DNA of 12,929 nt from an uncultured Bacteroidales bacterium (GTDB lineage: Bacteria > Bacteroidota > Bacteroidia > Bacteroidales > F082), in contig CALEMB010000032.1 of NCBI GenBank assembly GCA_937902805.1, forward strand, positions 1 to 12,929, written 5' to 3'. The notes below the pieces were generated by a model. The model saw only the letters and a list, made by a program, of their open reading frames with translations, did not search any database and was not told the origin of the DNA. This document shows positions 1 through 5,631 of the stretch, in pieces. The position numbers were made by a program, and so were the translations under genes. How positions within the stretch are numbered: the stretch's first letter is position 1; the number at the start of each line of letters is the position of its first letter.

Positions 1-392
1 AACCCACCATATCATTTGCAGAAGAACCCATCTGCCGCCTTATCATGGAACGGGTAAAAGAAGGGCAATTTAAGTCGCAGATGGATTGCAGCATCTACAA
101 GGATTTTGCCTTAAGCAAAGAGCAACTCATGGCCCTGCATGGTGCGGCCAATCGGCATTTCGACCATTTCACGGAACGCCTTGCCCAAGCCTATCCCGAC
201 CTCACCAAAAGCGATTTGGACTATTGCTGCCTGTATCTGCTCGGCCTTACCGATGCCGATGTTGCCGCCTTGATGCAAAGGGCCTACAACACCGTGAACG
301 AGCGCAACAGCAAGCTGAGAAGAATCTTTGGCTGTAAAAGCACGATTTCCGCCACTTTACAAGCTATTGCAAACGAAACAACAACAATTTGA
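1..392 (+). CDS. C-terminal part of a probable LuxR-type helix-turn-helix regulator (5' end outside window)
   Basis: The reading frame is open from base 3 through to the TGA at 390-392 (129 visible codons), so the ATG at 45 is probably internal and the gene starts upstream of the window. The C-terminal half contains a pattern typical of LuxR/GerE-like DNA-binding domains: LTKSDLDYCCLYLLGLTDAD, then VAALMQRAYNTVNERNSKLR, ending RRIFG. This matches helix (entry of the domain), helix (ADVAALM) and recognition helix (NTVNERNSKLRR). In Bacteroidales such domains commonly end large TPR or sensor-type regulators; the part needed to tell which is missing here. The target is unknown, but the next gene (a secreted T9SS protein) is co-oriented 160 bp downstream and has its own promoter-like sequence. 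Seen: open frame and HTH-like pattern. Inferred: DNA binding. Alternative: a sigma-like region 4 HTH. Confidence 0.7.
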   Translation, partial: PTISFAEEPICRLIMERVKEGQFKSQMDCSIYKDFALSKEQLMALHGAANRHFDHFTERLAQAYPDLTKSDLDYCCLYLLGLTDADVAALMQRAYNTVNERNSKLRRIFGCKSTISATLQAIANETTTI

Positions 393-411
393 TTGTCAAG
401 TTGTTAGTTAA

Positions 412-431
412 AAATCCGAACAAATCCGAAC
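412..431 (+). repeat. Tandem 10-bp duplication just upstream of a promoter
   Basis: AAATCCGAAC occurs twice in exact tandem (412-421 and 422-431). The copies end about 10 bp before the putative -33 element at 442. Two identical sites one helical turn apart in this position could be an activator-binding site, but this is inference only. Confidence 0.6.
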
Positions 432-441
432 AATCTTTTTC

Positions 442-472
442 TTGACGGATCGCGTTTTTTTGCTTAGTTTTA
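442..472 (+). promoter_or_regulatory. Probable Bacteroidota promoter for the T9SS protein gene
   Basis: TTG at 442-444 (within CTTGAC) lies 20 bp before TAGTTTTA at 465-472, which matches the Bacteroidota -7 consensus TAnnTTTG at 7 of 8 positions. The spacing fits the -33/-7 architecture. Transcription would begin near 477, leaving a leader of about 75 nt before the ATG at 552. Confidence 0.55.
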
Positions 473-551
473 CATCAGGTTTTAAAATTCAAACAACAAT
501 AGTAGTTGTGCGATGGAAGAATTGGAAAAAAAATCTAAAAACTATAGAACC

Positions 552-1421
552 ATGAAAAAAACTCTTTTTATCATCACGGCATTGCTTTTATGCGGCATTG
601 CCTTTGCCCAAGAGGGCGAAATCATCTACACGGATTTCGAGCCAGATATCGCAGTAGATTATATGATGTCTGAAAATTTGCCCAATCCCGATATAAATCT
701 TGATTTAGACCGCGACGGGGTCGATGAGTTCAAGTTCTATGCAGAATACATGGGATGGGGACATTGGATAGGCGCCTTTCTTGATCGTCTTTCATCGCAA
801 TGGTCTTTCAGGCTTCCTTATGTTATTTTCGACCCTAATTGGGAATGGCCTATAGAGGGAGATACTATTCAGATGGGCGACACCATTGCGAACATAGAGA
901 ATTGTTGGTATAATCTTTATCGCTTCTTTTATAACCCCATAGCCTTGCCTAATGAACAATCTTTTTGGATAGGAAGCCCCGAAGACCATTATTATATTTC
1001 CGTAAGAAATCAAACGGATGATGGATACTGCTATGGATGGATAGATGTGAATATGCGTGTCCTGGCAGGACCATACGGAGCTTATCATTTTTATCTTACT
1101 GTCTTCCGCATGGCCTACTGCACCGTCCCCAACTATCCGCTATGTGTGGGTCAAACGGATTTCACCTTGGATGTGGATGAAAACGAGTCCAAGGCTTTCG
1201 CCTTCATCTATCCCAACCCCACCACAGGCCTCGTCACCATCACGGGCAAAGACATCAAGCAAGCTGAAGTGTTCAATACCTTCGGGCAGCGCGTGGCAAC
1301 AGCACAAGGCGGAGACGAACGGATTACGGTGGACATCAGTGCTCTGCCCGCAGGCGTCTATTTCGTCAATGTTACCGACAAGGACGGGCAGAAGTGCGTG
1401 CGGAAAGTGGTGAAGGAATAA
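552..1421 (+). CDS. Secreted protein with C-terminal T9SS type A sorting domain
   Basis: This 289-residue protein starts at the ATG at 552, where a textbook signal peptide begins (MKKTLFIITALLLCGIAFAQ, cleavage after AFAQ). An in-frame ATG 39 bases upstream would put a charged 13-residue extension before the signal and is less likely. The middle is unrecognised. It has an Asp-rich loop near residues 51-60 (DLDRDGVDEF), which resembles the calcium-binding-like D-x-D-G loops common in Bacteroidota exoproteins, and aromatic-rich strands. Residues about 214-289 form a type A sorting domain: YPNPTTG at 220-226, the VFNTFGQRV strand, the ISALPAGVYFVNV strand and a lysine-rich end. Such domains direct passage through the type IX secretion system, with cleavage and often attachment to the cell surface. 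The substrate or function of the passenger domain cannot be told from the sequence. Confidence 0.88.
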   Translation: MKKTLFIITALLLCGIAFAQEGEIIYTDFEPDIAVDYMMSENLPNPDINLDLDRDGVDEFKFYAEYMGWGHWIGAFLDRLSSQWSFRLPYVIFDPNWEWPIEGDTIQMGDTIANIENCWYNLYRFFYNPIALPNEQSFWIGSPEDHYYISVRNQTDDGYCYGWIDVNMRVLAGPYGAYHFYLTVFRMAYCTVPNYPLCVGQTDFTLDVDENESKAFAFIYPNPTTGLVTITGKDIKQAEVFNTFGQRVATAQGGDERITVDISALPAGVYFVNVTDKDGQKCVRKVVKE

Positions 1422-1465
1422 GAGATTCCTCCTCGCCATGCTCGGGGAATGGATGATTTGGTGGC

Positions 1466-1523
1466 GGACACACGCGGTGTGTCCCTACAGGGACCCCGCC
1501 GTAGGGACGCACAGCGTGCGTCC
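1466..1523. repeat. REPIN-like pair of inverted hairpins in a convergent intergenic region
   Basis: Two 23-bp elements lie in inverted orientation (1466-1488 and 1501-1523) around a 12-bp spacer; one matches the reverse complement of the other at 20 of 23 positions. Each is itself a perfect 8-bp hairpin: GGACACAC-GCG-GTGTGTCC (1466-1484) and GGACGCAC-AGC-GTGCGTCC (1505-1523). The inner arms GTCCCTAC (1481-1488) and GTAGGGAC (1501-1508) also pair with each other. This is the layout of a REP doublet (REPIN). It lies between the 3' ends of two convergent genes, where it may also end or stabilise transcripts. No RAYT transposase is present in the window. Confidence 0.75.
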
Positions 1524-1641
1524 GTCCAAAATATCGCATTTATGACATTTATTGTACAAAAATGCCTGTAATGAAGGCCGCCTTTTGCAGTTGTTTACCC
1601 CGCCTGGATAATTCCGGCTGAGCGTGTTTGTTTCTTTCAAA

Positions 1642-4416
1642 TCAGTTAGTTCTAACTAAGCGTACTGACATTTGTTGGTATTCAGAGCCTTGGTCTCCGA
1701 CATTGACTTGCCTCGTGTATGCAGAACCAATCTGACCTATAAATAAGAGACTCTGATTAACCGAACTTGACAAATAGCAGCCTTGTTCGCTTTGGTGTTG
1801 TAAACTGCTGTCATAATAGTACCCCGCGGCAGGCAGAAATACCACACCGTTATTCTCCATATTAGTCCAAGCTTCATCAGAGTATGTGTTGTCGTCCCAA
1901 GAATCTGTAGAATAAATGTAATTCTGCTCATAAGGTGTAATAGCAGGACCAGAATAGACATCGGGAAGGATGATTAACCCATGAACGCCATTGACGGTCG
2001 CAAATCCGAATTTATAGATGGTCATAAATACTGATGTATAACTACTACGACTGAAAAGATACTCCCACTCGGCAGGACTCAATGTGTACCAGTCATTAGT
2101 TGGTCCATTATAACTATTCGGTGCAAAGTGGGCGCCATAGGTGTATTGGTTGGCGGCAAAAGTACCATTGCTCAGCAAGTTGCCCCGTGAGAAGCGAACT
2201 TGTTTGTCATCGCTGACGCTAAACAGACCACTGAGAGCCCCTTCGGGGGGAGGGAGCGTTACAGTTCCACAATCACCCCAATAACCTGCGCCAATATCGT
2301 TGCCACCTCCACTACCAGCAGCTAATATTGAACCTCCTTGAATATTAATGTTGCCGCATCTGCCGGATTGACCACTACCTATACCAGCACCACCATTACC
2401 ACCGGAGGCTGTAATGGTTCCACCTTCAATTTCGATGCTGCCACATGTGCCTCCCCAACCACTACCAATACCAGCGGCTCCTTCACCACCAGTGGCGCTG
2501 ATGGTTCCACCTTCTATCTCAATGTTGCCGCATGAGCGTTCTGCACTACTTCCTATGCCTGCTCCGTAGGAACCACCACAGGACGTGATATAACCGCCTT
2601 TTATCCTAATATTACCGCAGTTTCCGCCAGCGTTTCCACCAATGCCAGCACAATCATTACCATTACTTTGGACGTTGATACTGCCTGAACCATCAATGGT
2701 GAGGGAGCCTGAAGCAGGTGCCTGAATGCCTGGATTGCTATTGGCAATCACTGAATTTGTGCCAAAAAGAATGGCTTTGACATTTGGAGATACGCAAACG
2801 ATGCCTTTGCAATTGATGTTCGCACCGCTGAGTATTACGATCGCAGGAACTTCATCATCAATTGAAATAGTAACATCATTGGTCAGTGTACCCCTCAACA
2901 CATCGCCGCATTTTGCTATATAGTTGGAAGTAAGTGTTGATAAGTTTACAGGATGATAAACAAAAGAGTCGGTATTGATATAGCTTACGTCGTCCACATC
3001 GTCGACAGTCAAAGTGCCGCCACCATTTGTGCCGATGCTAACGGATGCGCCACTTCCTCCTGTAATATTTATCTTCTCCACATTTCTGCTAATGTTGATG
3101 TTGCCGCATGAGCCGCTTTGCCCGCACCCTAAACCCGGGGCGTTGTCACCGCCACAAGCGGAGATGGTACCGCCCTCAAGGGAGATATTGCCGCAGGTGA
3201 TTTCATTGCCTCCGCCTATACCCGCAGCGTTGCTTCCACCTTGGGCACTGAGCGAGCCTGTGCCCTGAATGGTAAGCGTATTGCCCGAGGGGCCTGCTTG
3301 GATGCCAGGATAGCCATCAGAAGAGCTGTTGATATTGTTTATGGAGCCGCCATATAAATTAATGGTGGCATTGCCTTTACAAGTGATTCCTGCACAACTT
3401 ACACTTCCGCTTTTTGAGCTGTTGTTGATATTTGCTCCATCAAGCGTCACGGTGGCCCCGTCGGCAATTGAGACTTTCACATCGGCAGCAAGGGTACCCG
3501 TAATGGTCACACCGTTGTTAGCGGTGGCATATCTTTCAGAGGAAGAAGCAGTTAAATTTGAGAGGTCGCCATTCCAAGCGGGTGTATTCACCGTCATGGA
3601 AACGCCACTGCTGAGATACTGGTCTGTAGTTATGGCCGAAAGGGCAGGACGAGTGCCAAAATAGGCATTGTCCGCAGAAAAAGCCTCACCTTCCTCCAAA
3701 GCAGCTTGGGGGAGCACGATGACCCATCTTTCTTCTGAATTGCGACCAGCCATTTTAATAATGCCTTCCTCATCTTTGTCGTAGGAGAAGCCATTATCTG
3801 TGTCGCTTTCACCTAAACCTGTGCCGGTTTCAGCTATCTTACTGAAATCAACCGTCACCTTGTTGTTCATACCCGTGATGCAAATAGCAGCCTCGGAAGC
3901 TGTGGTTACGTTGAACTTCATCAGAGAACAGTGGTTGTGCAACCGGGCTTCGTAACTGGATACTTCAGATGAATAATTAACTGTCTCGCCTGTTGACCTA
4001 TTAATTGACACTCCCATTGAGATGACCGGCAGATGTGGGTAATCCGTCTGGTCGCTGATGTTCAAGGTGCATTCACCGGTAGTTCCGGGAGTAAGTGTGG
4101 AAACTATTATCTTGTTACCGAGGAAATAAAAATAGAGAGGTTTGCCTTCTGTAGGATCGGTGATGTCACCGCTGAAAGTCGTACCATTGTGTACCAAGTA
4201 CCCCACGTATTTGCCGTTACTGGCCACAAGGATTGTATCATGTTCTATAAAATTGACATGCGGAGGGTCTACCTCAGCTCTTGAGCCTTTATTGACGTCG
4301 TTCACCTCCAAGGTAATACTCACAGTGTTGCCATCATTTTGAGTCTCAATCTGTTCCTTCTTACACTGCGTGAAGCCCAAGACCATAGCCATCAGGAAAA
4401 GAGTCATTCTTCTCAT
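1642..4416 (-). CDS. Large surface-type lipoprotein: fimbrillin-like N-terminus, two Cys-containing 29-residue repeat modules, Bacteroidales C-terminal domain
   Basis: The 924-residue protein begins with a hydrophobic signal ending in GFTQC (Cys18), read as a lipoprotein signal. Residues about 30-290 resemble fimbrillin-type domains (acidic linker, then HDTILVASNGKYVGYLV and KPLYFYFLGNK). Residues about 300-460 and 510-720 are two related modules, each opening with a strand pair of the type VTLDGANI, then PGIQA and LTI-G-GS. Each then runs into 29-residue repeats of the form AGIG...CGNI-I-GGTI-A-GG, with two copies in the first module and five in the second. Regular glycines and short strands suggest a right-handed beta-helix. 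Residues about 729-924 (LFSVSDDKQVRFSRGNLL onward, with ATVNGVHGLIILPD) match a C-terminal domain I recognise from many Bacteroidales lipoproteins. The start overlaps the stop of the gene upstream, and a strong Shine-Dalgarno sequence precedes it. A structural or adhesive role on the cell surface is inferred; no catalytic motif is visible. Confidence 0.85.
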   Translation of the reverse strand: MRRMTLFLMAMVLGFTQCKKEQIETQNDGNTVSITLEVNDVNKGSRAEVDPPHVNFIEHDTILVASNGKYVGYLVHNGTTFSGDITDPTEGKPLYFYFLGNKIIVSTLTPGTTGECTLNISDQTDYPHLPVISMGVSINRSTGETVNYSSEVSSYEARLHNHCSLMKFNVTTASEAAICITGMNNKVTVDFSKIAETGTGLGESDTDNGFSYDKDEEGIIKMAGRNSEERWVIVLPQAALEEGEAFSADNAYFGTRPALSAITTDQYLSSGVSMTVNTPAWNGDLSNLTASSSERYATANNGVTITGTLAADVKVSIADGATVTLDGANINNSSKSGSVSCAGITCKGNATINLYGGSINNINSSSDGYPGIQAGPSGNTLTIQGTGSLSAQGGSNAAGIGGGNEITCGNISLEGGTISACGGDNAPGLGCGQSGSCGNINISRNVEKINITGGSGASVSIGTNGGGTLTVDDVDDVSYINTDSFVYHPVNLSTLTSNYIAKCGDVLRGTLTNDVTISIDDEVPAIVILSGANINCKGIVCVSPNVKAILFGTNSVIANSNPGIQAPASGSLTIDGSGSINVQSNGNDCAGIGGNAGGNCGNIRIKGGYITSCGGSYGAGIGSSAERSCGNIEIEGGTISATGGEGAAGIGSGWGGTCGSIEIEGGTITASGGNGGAGIGSGQSGRCGNINIQGGSILAAGSGGGNDIGAGYWGDCGTVTLPPPEGALSGLFSVSDDKQVRFSRGNLLSNGTFAANQYTYGAHFAPNSYNGPTNDWYTLSPAEWEYLFSRSSYTSVFMTIYKFGFATVNGVHGLIILPDVYSGPAITPYEQNYIYSTDSWDDNTYSDEAWTNMENNGVVFLPAAGYYYDSSLQHQSEQGCYLSSSVNQSLLFIGQIGSAYTRQVNVGDQGSEYQQMSVRLVRTN
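2266..2652 (-). repeat. Five tandem 87-bp (29-residue) coding repeats
   Basis: Within the large lipoprotein gene, repeat units start at residues 590, 619, 648, 677 and 706, an exact 29-residue period; the last unit is degenerate and incomplete. Each has AGIG-like glycines and a Cys at the same register (C600, C629, C658, C687, C716). DNA-level similarity is partial, so the units are old or diversifying rather than a recent expansion. Confidence 0.85.
3037..3228 (-). repeat. Two further 29-residue coding repeats of the first module
   Basis: Units at residues 398 and 427 of the same lipoprotein carry the same signature (AAGIGGG...CGNISLEGG and APGLGCG...CGNINI), with Cys408 and Cys437 29 residues apart. 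They show that the repeat module is present twice in the protein. Confidence 0.75.
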
Positions 4417-4697
4417 TGCTTGTCCTCCTTCTTCTTTAGTGCCACATAACCGAGGCCTGCGCCAAGCAATACGACGATGCCGCTACCAAGGGGTGCGCCG
4501 AAATCGTCGTTGGTGATGCCGCCATTTTCAAGATCTTCATTCATTAATAGTCCACGAAACCAACCGTTCGACTCGTTGACATCGCCGCGACCAAACAATC
4601 CACCACCCTCTTGAGCAAAGCCGCTTGCCGGCAGGAACATCCCAGCCACTACCACCATCGAAAACACAATGGATTTCAATTTTTTGATGTTGCTCAT
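4413..4697 (-). CDS. Small exported protein with PLGSG-hydrophobic-KKK C-terminal tail
   Basis: The ATG at 4697 gives 94 residues: an N-terminal signal peptide (basic MSNIKKLK, hydrophobic SIVFSMVVVAGMFLPASG, FAQ cleavage site), a short Gly/Asn/Asp-rich segment, and a C-terminal tail made of GAPLGSG, a hydrophobic stretch (IVVLLGAGLGYVAL) and KKKEDKQ. A longer in-frame start 42 bases upstream would translate a tandem repeat in the leader and is rejected. The three-part tail recalls protein-sorting signals (short motif, membrane segment, basic end), and I recognise similar small proteins in Bacteroidales, but no function is established to my knowledge. Its TGA overlaps the ATG of the large lipoprotein (ATGA), so the two are probably translated in a coupled way and may act together. 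Simple membrane anchoring is the alternative. Confidence 0.75.
   Translation of the reverse strand: MSNIKKLKSIVFSMVVVAGMFLPASGFAQEGGGLFGRGDVNESNGWFRGLLMNEDLENGGITNDDFGAPLGSGIVVLLGAGLGYVALKKKEDKQ
4423..4430 (-). promoter_or_regulatory. Strong Shine-Dalgarno sequence for the large lipoprotein
   Basis: On the minus strand AAGGAGGA lies 6 nt before the ATG at 4416, inside the last codons (KKKEDKQ) of the upstream gene. Bacteroidota genes rarely carry such sequences, and I saw no equally clear one before the other genes here. It may simply reflect Lys-Glu-Asp codons, or it may support re-initiation at the overlapping start. Confidence 0.55.
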
Positions 4698-4701
4698 TAT
4701 T

Positions 4702-4731
4702 ATATTTAAAGATTTGATATTTAAAGATTTA
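4702..4731 (-). repeat. 15-bp tandem duplication in the leader of the small PLGSG protein gene
   Basis: Plus-strand unit ATATTTAAAGATTTG (4702-4716) is followed directly by ATATTTAAAGATTTA (4717-4731), one mismatch. It lies just upstream of the ATG at 4697, in the 5' leader. An A+T-rich leader is expected to favour initiation in Bacteroidota. Confidence 0.75.
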
Positions 4732-4769
4732 ATCAACACAAAGCATACTTTTTTGCTTTTTTAGGGGTG

Positions 4770-4777
4770 CAAAAGTA
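4770..4777 (-). promoter_or_regulatory. -7 promoter element of the small-protein/lipoprotein operon
   Basis: Reading the minus strand, TACTTTTG is a full match to TAnnTTTG, about 73 nt upstream of the ATG at 4697. No good TTTG element is seen at the expected -33 distance. The start would be near 4765, giving a leader of roughly 70 nt that contains the 15-bp duplication. Confidence 0.6.
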
Positions 4778-4874
4778 CGAAAAATATATCACCATGGAGA
4801 GCAACACTTTCGTTTTTATCAGTTTTGGAATTGGCAGAAGAATGCTCGTTTTCTCAAAAAAAGAAAAACTGTCC

Positions 4875-4904
4875 CTGTCCCGCTGTCCCGGGACAGCGGG
4901 ACAG
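4875..4904. repeat. 30-bp perfect loopless palindrome
   Basis: The half-site CTGTCCCGCTGTCCC (4875-4889) is followed immediately by its exact reverse complement (4890-4904). CTGTCCC is itself repeated at 4869, 4875 and 4883. Both flanks are T-rich when read outward (GTTTTTAGGTTTTTT on the plus strand; TTTTTCTTTTTTTG on the minus strand), so it could be a bidirectional terminator. A dimeric protein site or a REP-type element are alternatives. Confidence 0.85.
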
Positions 4905-5077
4905 CAGCTACGTTTTTAGGTTTTTTCAATCCAAATTCAGTTGGTTGGCATAACGCGCCTAATGCGCAATGGTCATTCGCTCTTTCGTCTGCTTAGACTT
5001 TTCGTTTGCTTGTCGGGGGCAAATTTAGAGAATTTCGCTGGATTATCGATGGAAAAGAGATTTTTTCGACAAAAAGA

Positions 5078-5107
5078 TTGCGGATATGAAAAAAGTTCGT
5101 ATTTTTG
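5078..5107 (+). promoter_or_regulatory. Good Bacteroidota promoter ahead of a short terminated transcript
   Basis: ATTG (TTG at 5078-5080), a 19-bp gap, then TATTTTTG at 5100-5107, a full match to TAnnTTTG at the correct spacing. It is one of the two best -33/-7 pairs in the window (with 5459-5489). The expected start is near 5110-5113. Confidence 0.65.
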
Positions 5108-5109
5108 CA

Positions 5110-5209
5110 GTGTCAGAAATGACTAATCCGGTACTTTCCGCGTGGGGTAAGCCTACACCGACACTGCCCAAAATAAACAGAGTTGCCCAACGGCAACTCT
5201 TGTTTATTT
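5110..5209 (+). ncRNA. Candidate structured small RNA (about 100 nt), or a 30-codon mRNA
   Basis: The segment runs from the predicted start of a good promoter to a strong terminator. GTGTC (5110-5114) pairs with GACAC (5160-5164), closing a domain of about 55 nt. The pairing extends to 8 bp at DNA level (5107-5114 with 5160-5167), but its outer bases lie in the promoter. Inside are GTG (5142-5144) with CAC (5156-5158) and CGG (5129-5131) with CCG (5138-5140). An alternative hairpin, GTCA-GAAA-TGAC (5112-5123), has a GNRA loop and competes with the closing helix. I compared it by eye with SRP, 6S, tmRNA and common riboswitch cores and found no match. A reading frame also exists: ATG at 5119, 30 codons (MTNPVLSAWGKP...), TAA at 5209-5211, with the short leader usual in this phylum. 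The last third translates the terminator, which argues against a conserved peptide. Confidence 0.45.
5171..5209. terminator. Strong bidirectional terminator hairpin
   Basis: The inner stem AGAGTTGCC (5179-5187) pairs with GGCAACTCT (5192-5200) around a CAAC loop. The outer stem AAATAAAC (5171-5178) pairs with GTTTATTT (5202-5209) past a single bulged T. That gives 17 pairs with T-rich 3' arms on both strands. It separates two converging short transcripts. Confidence 0.8.
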
Positions 5210-5299
5210 AAATATGTAACTTAGCCAGTTCCGCAGCAATGTCGCTCATAGTCGGTTTCTTTTCCTATCCATTCTTAATAGGTTAACGGGGCAAAAATA
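5208..5299 (-). promoter_or_regulatory. Opposing minus-strand promoter with two overlapping mini-ORFs
   Basis: On the minus strand TATTTTTG (5299 to 5292) is a full -7 match, though a TTTG at the proper -33 distance is lacking. About 20 nt downstream begins an 8-codon frame (ATG at 5272, MDRKRNRL, TGA). Its stop overlaps by ATGA the start of a 13-codon frame (ATG at 5249, MSDIAAELAKLHI, TAA at 5208). The second stop falls in the outer stem of the shared terminator. The transcript would be about 115 nt. Whether the peptides are made is unknown. Confidence 0.35.
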
Positions 5300-5351
5300 G
5301 TAAAACTTGGGACAACAAAAGGCGGTTTTGGCCCGTTCTCTCTGTAAAACT

Positions 5352-5378
5352 AACTGTAACAACTGTAACAACTGTAGC
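5352..5378. repeat. Three tandem copies of a 9-bp unit
   Basis: AACTGTAAC at 5352-5360 and 5361-5369, then AACTGTAGC at 5370-5378. The unit is noncoding as far as can be seen. Confidence 0.8.
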
Positions 5379-5400
5379 AAAATGCAACAGCAGCCATTTT

Positions 5401-5427
5401 GACTAATGACTAAATGACTAAATGACT
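5401..5427. repeat. Octamer array (TGACTAAA unit), left copy
   Basis: About three copies of an 8-bp unit; 5407-5427 is 21 bp that match exactly, in inverted orientation, the array at 6396-6424 just past the DUF6266-like gene. Confidence 0.85.
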
Positions 5428-5458
5428 GCAAAGGCTCACTTTTTTTCGAGCAAAAACC

Positions 5459-5489
5459 TTGCAGAATCCGGTTTTTTTTCTTATTTTTG
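5459..5489 (+). promoter_or_regulatory. Promoter for the long leader and DUF6266-like gene
   Basis: TTG at 5459-5461, a 20-bp gap, then TATTTTTG at 5482-5489 (full match to TAnnTTTG). No better promoter is seen nearer to the ATG at 5782, so the transcript would carry a leader of roughly 285 nt containing the 11-bp repeat array and an unconvincing short frame from 5512. Confidence 0.6.
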
Positions 5490-5631
5490 CAAACGCAAAA
5501 GAAAAACCAGAATGAGTCCTATTAACCATTGTAACTATCTGTGTTTGTGTACGATAAATAGCATAGATAGACTTATAAGCCTCATTCAATACCATAACAT
5601 CTTAATACACAATACATTAAAGGCACCAACT

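Noticed and set aside
2266..2652. Possible CRISPR or noncoding repeat array
   Set aside because: The 87-bp periodicity is in frame and explained by 29-residue protein repeats.
5020..5027. Minus-strand TAAATTTG as promoter of a further small RNA ending at the 30-bp palindrome
   Set aside because: No -33 element, no structure seen in the 110 bp between, and only tiny unrelated frames; too weak to list as a transcript.
4941..5126. 61-codon plus-strand frame in the large intergenic region
   Set aside because: It runs through the promoter at 5078-5107 and resembles no protein family.
5110..5209. SRP RNA, 6S RNA or a riboswitch aptamer
   Set aside because: The SRP apical GGAAG/AGCAG signatures are absent, the length is too short for 6S, no gene follows directly for a riboswitch to control, and no aptamer core I know is visible.
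5352..5427. Possible CRISPR array
   Set aside because: The 8-9 bp units are directly abutting with no spacers; they are simple tandem repeats.
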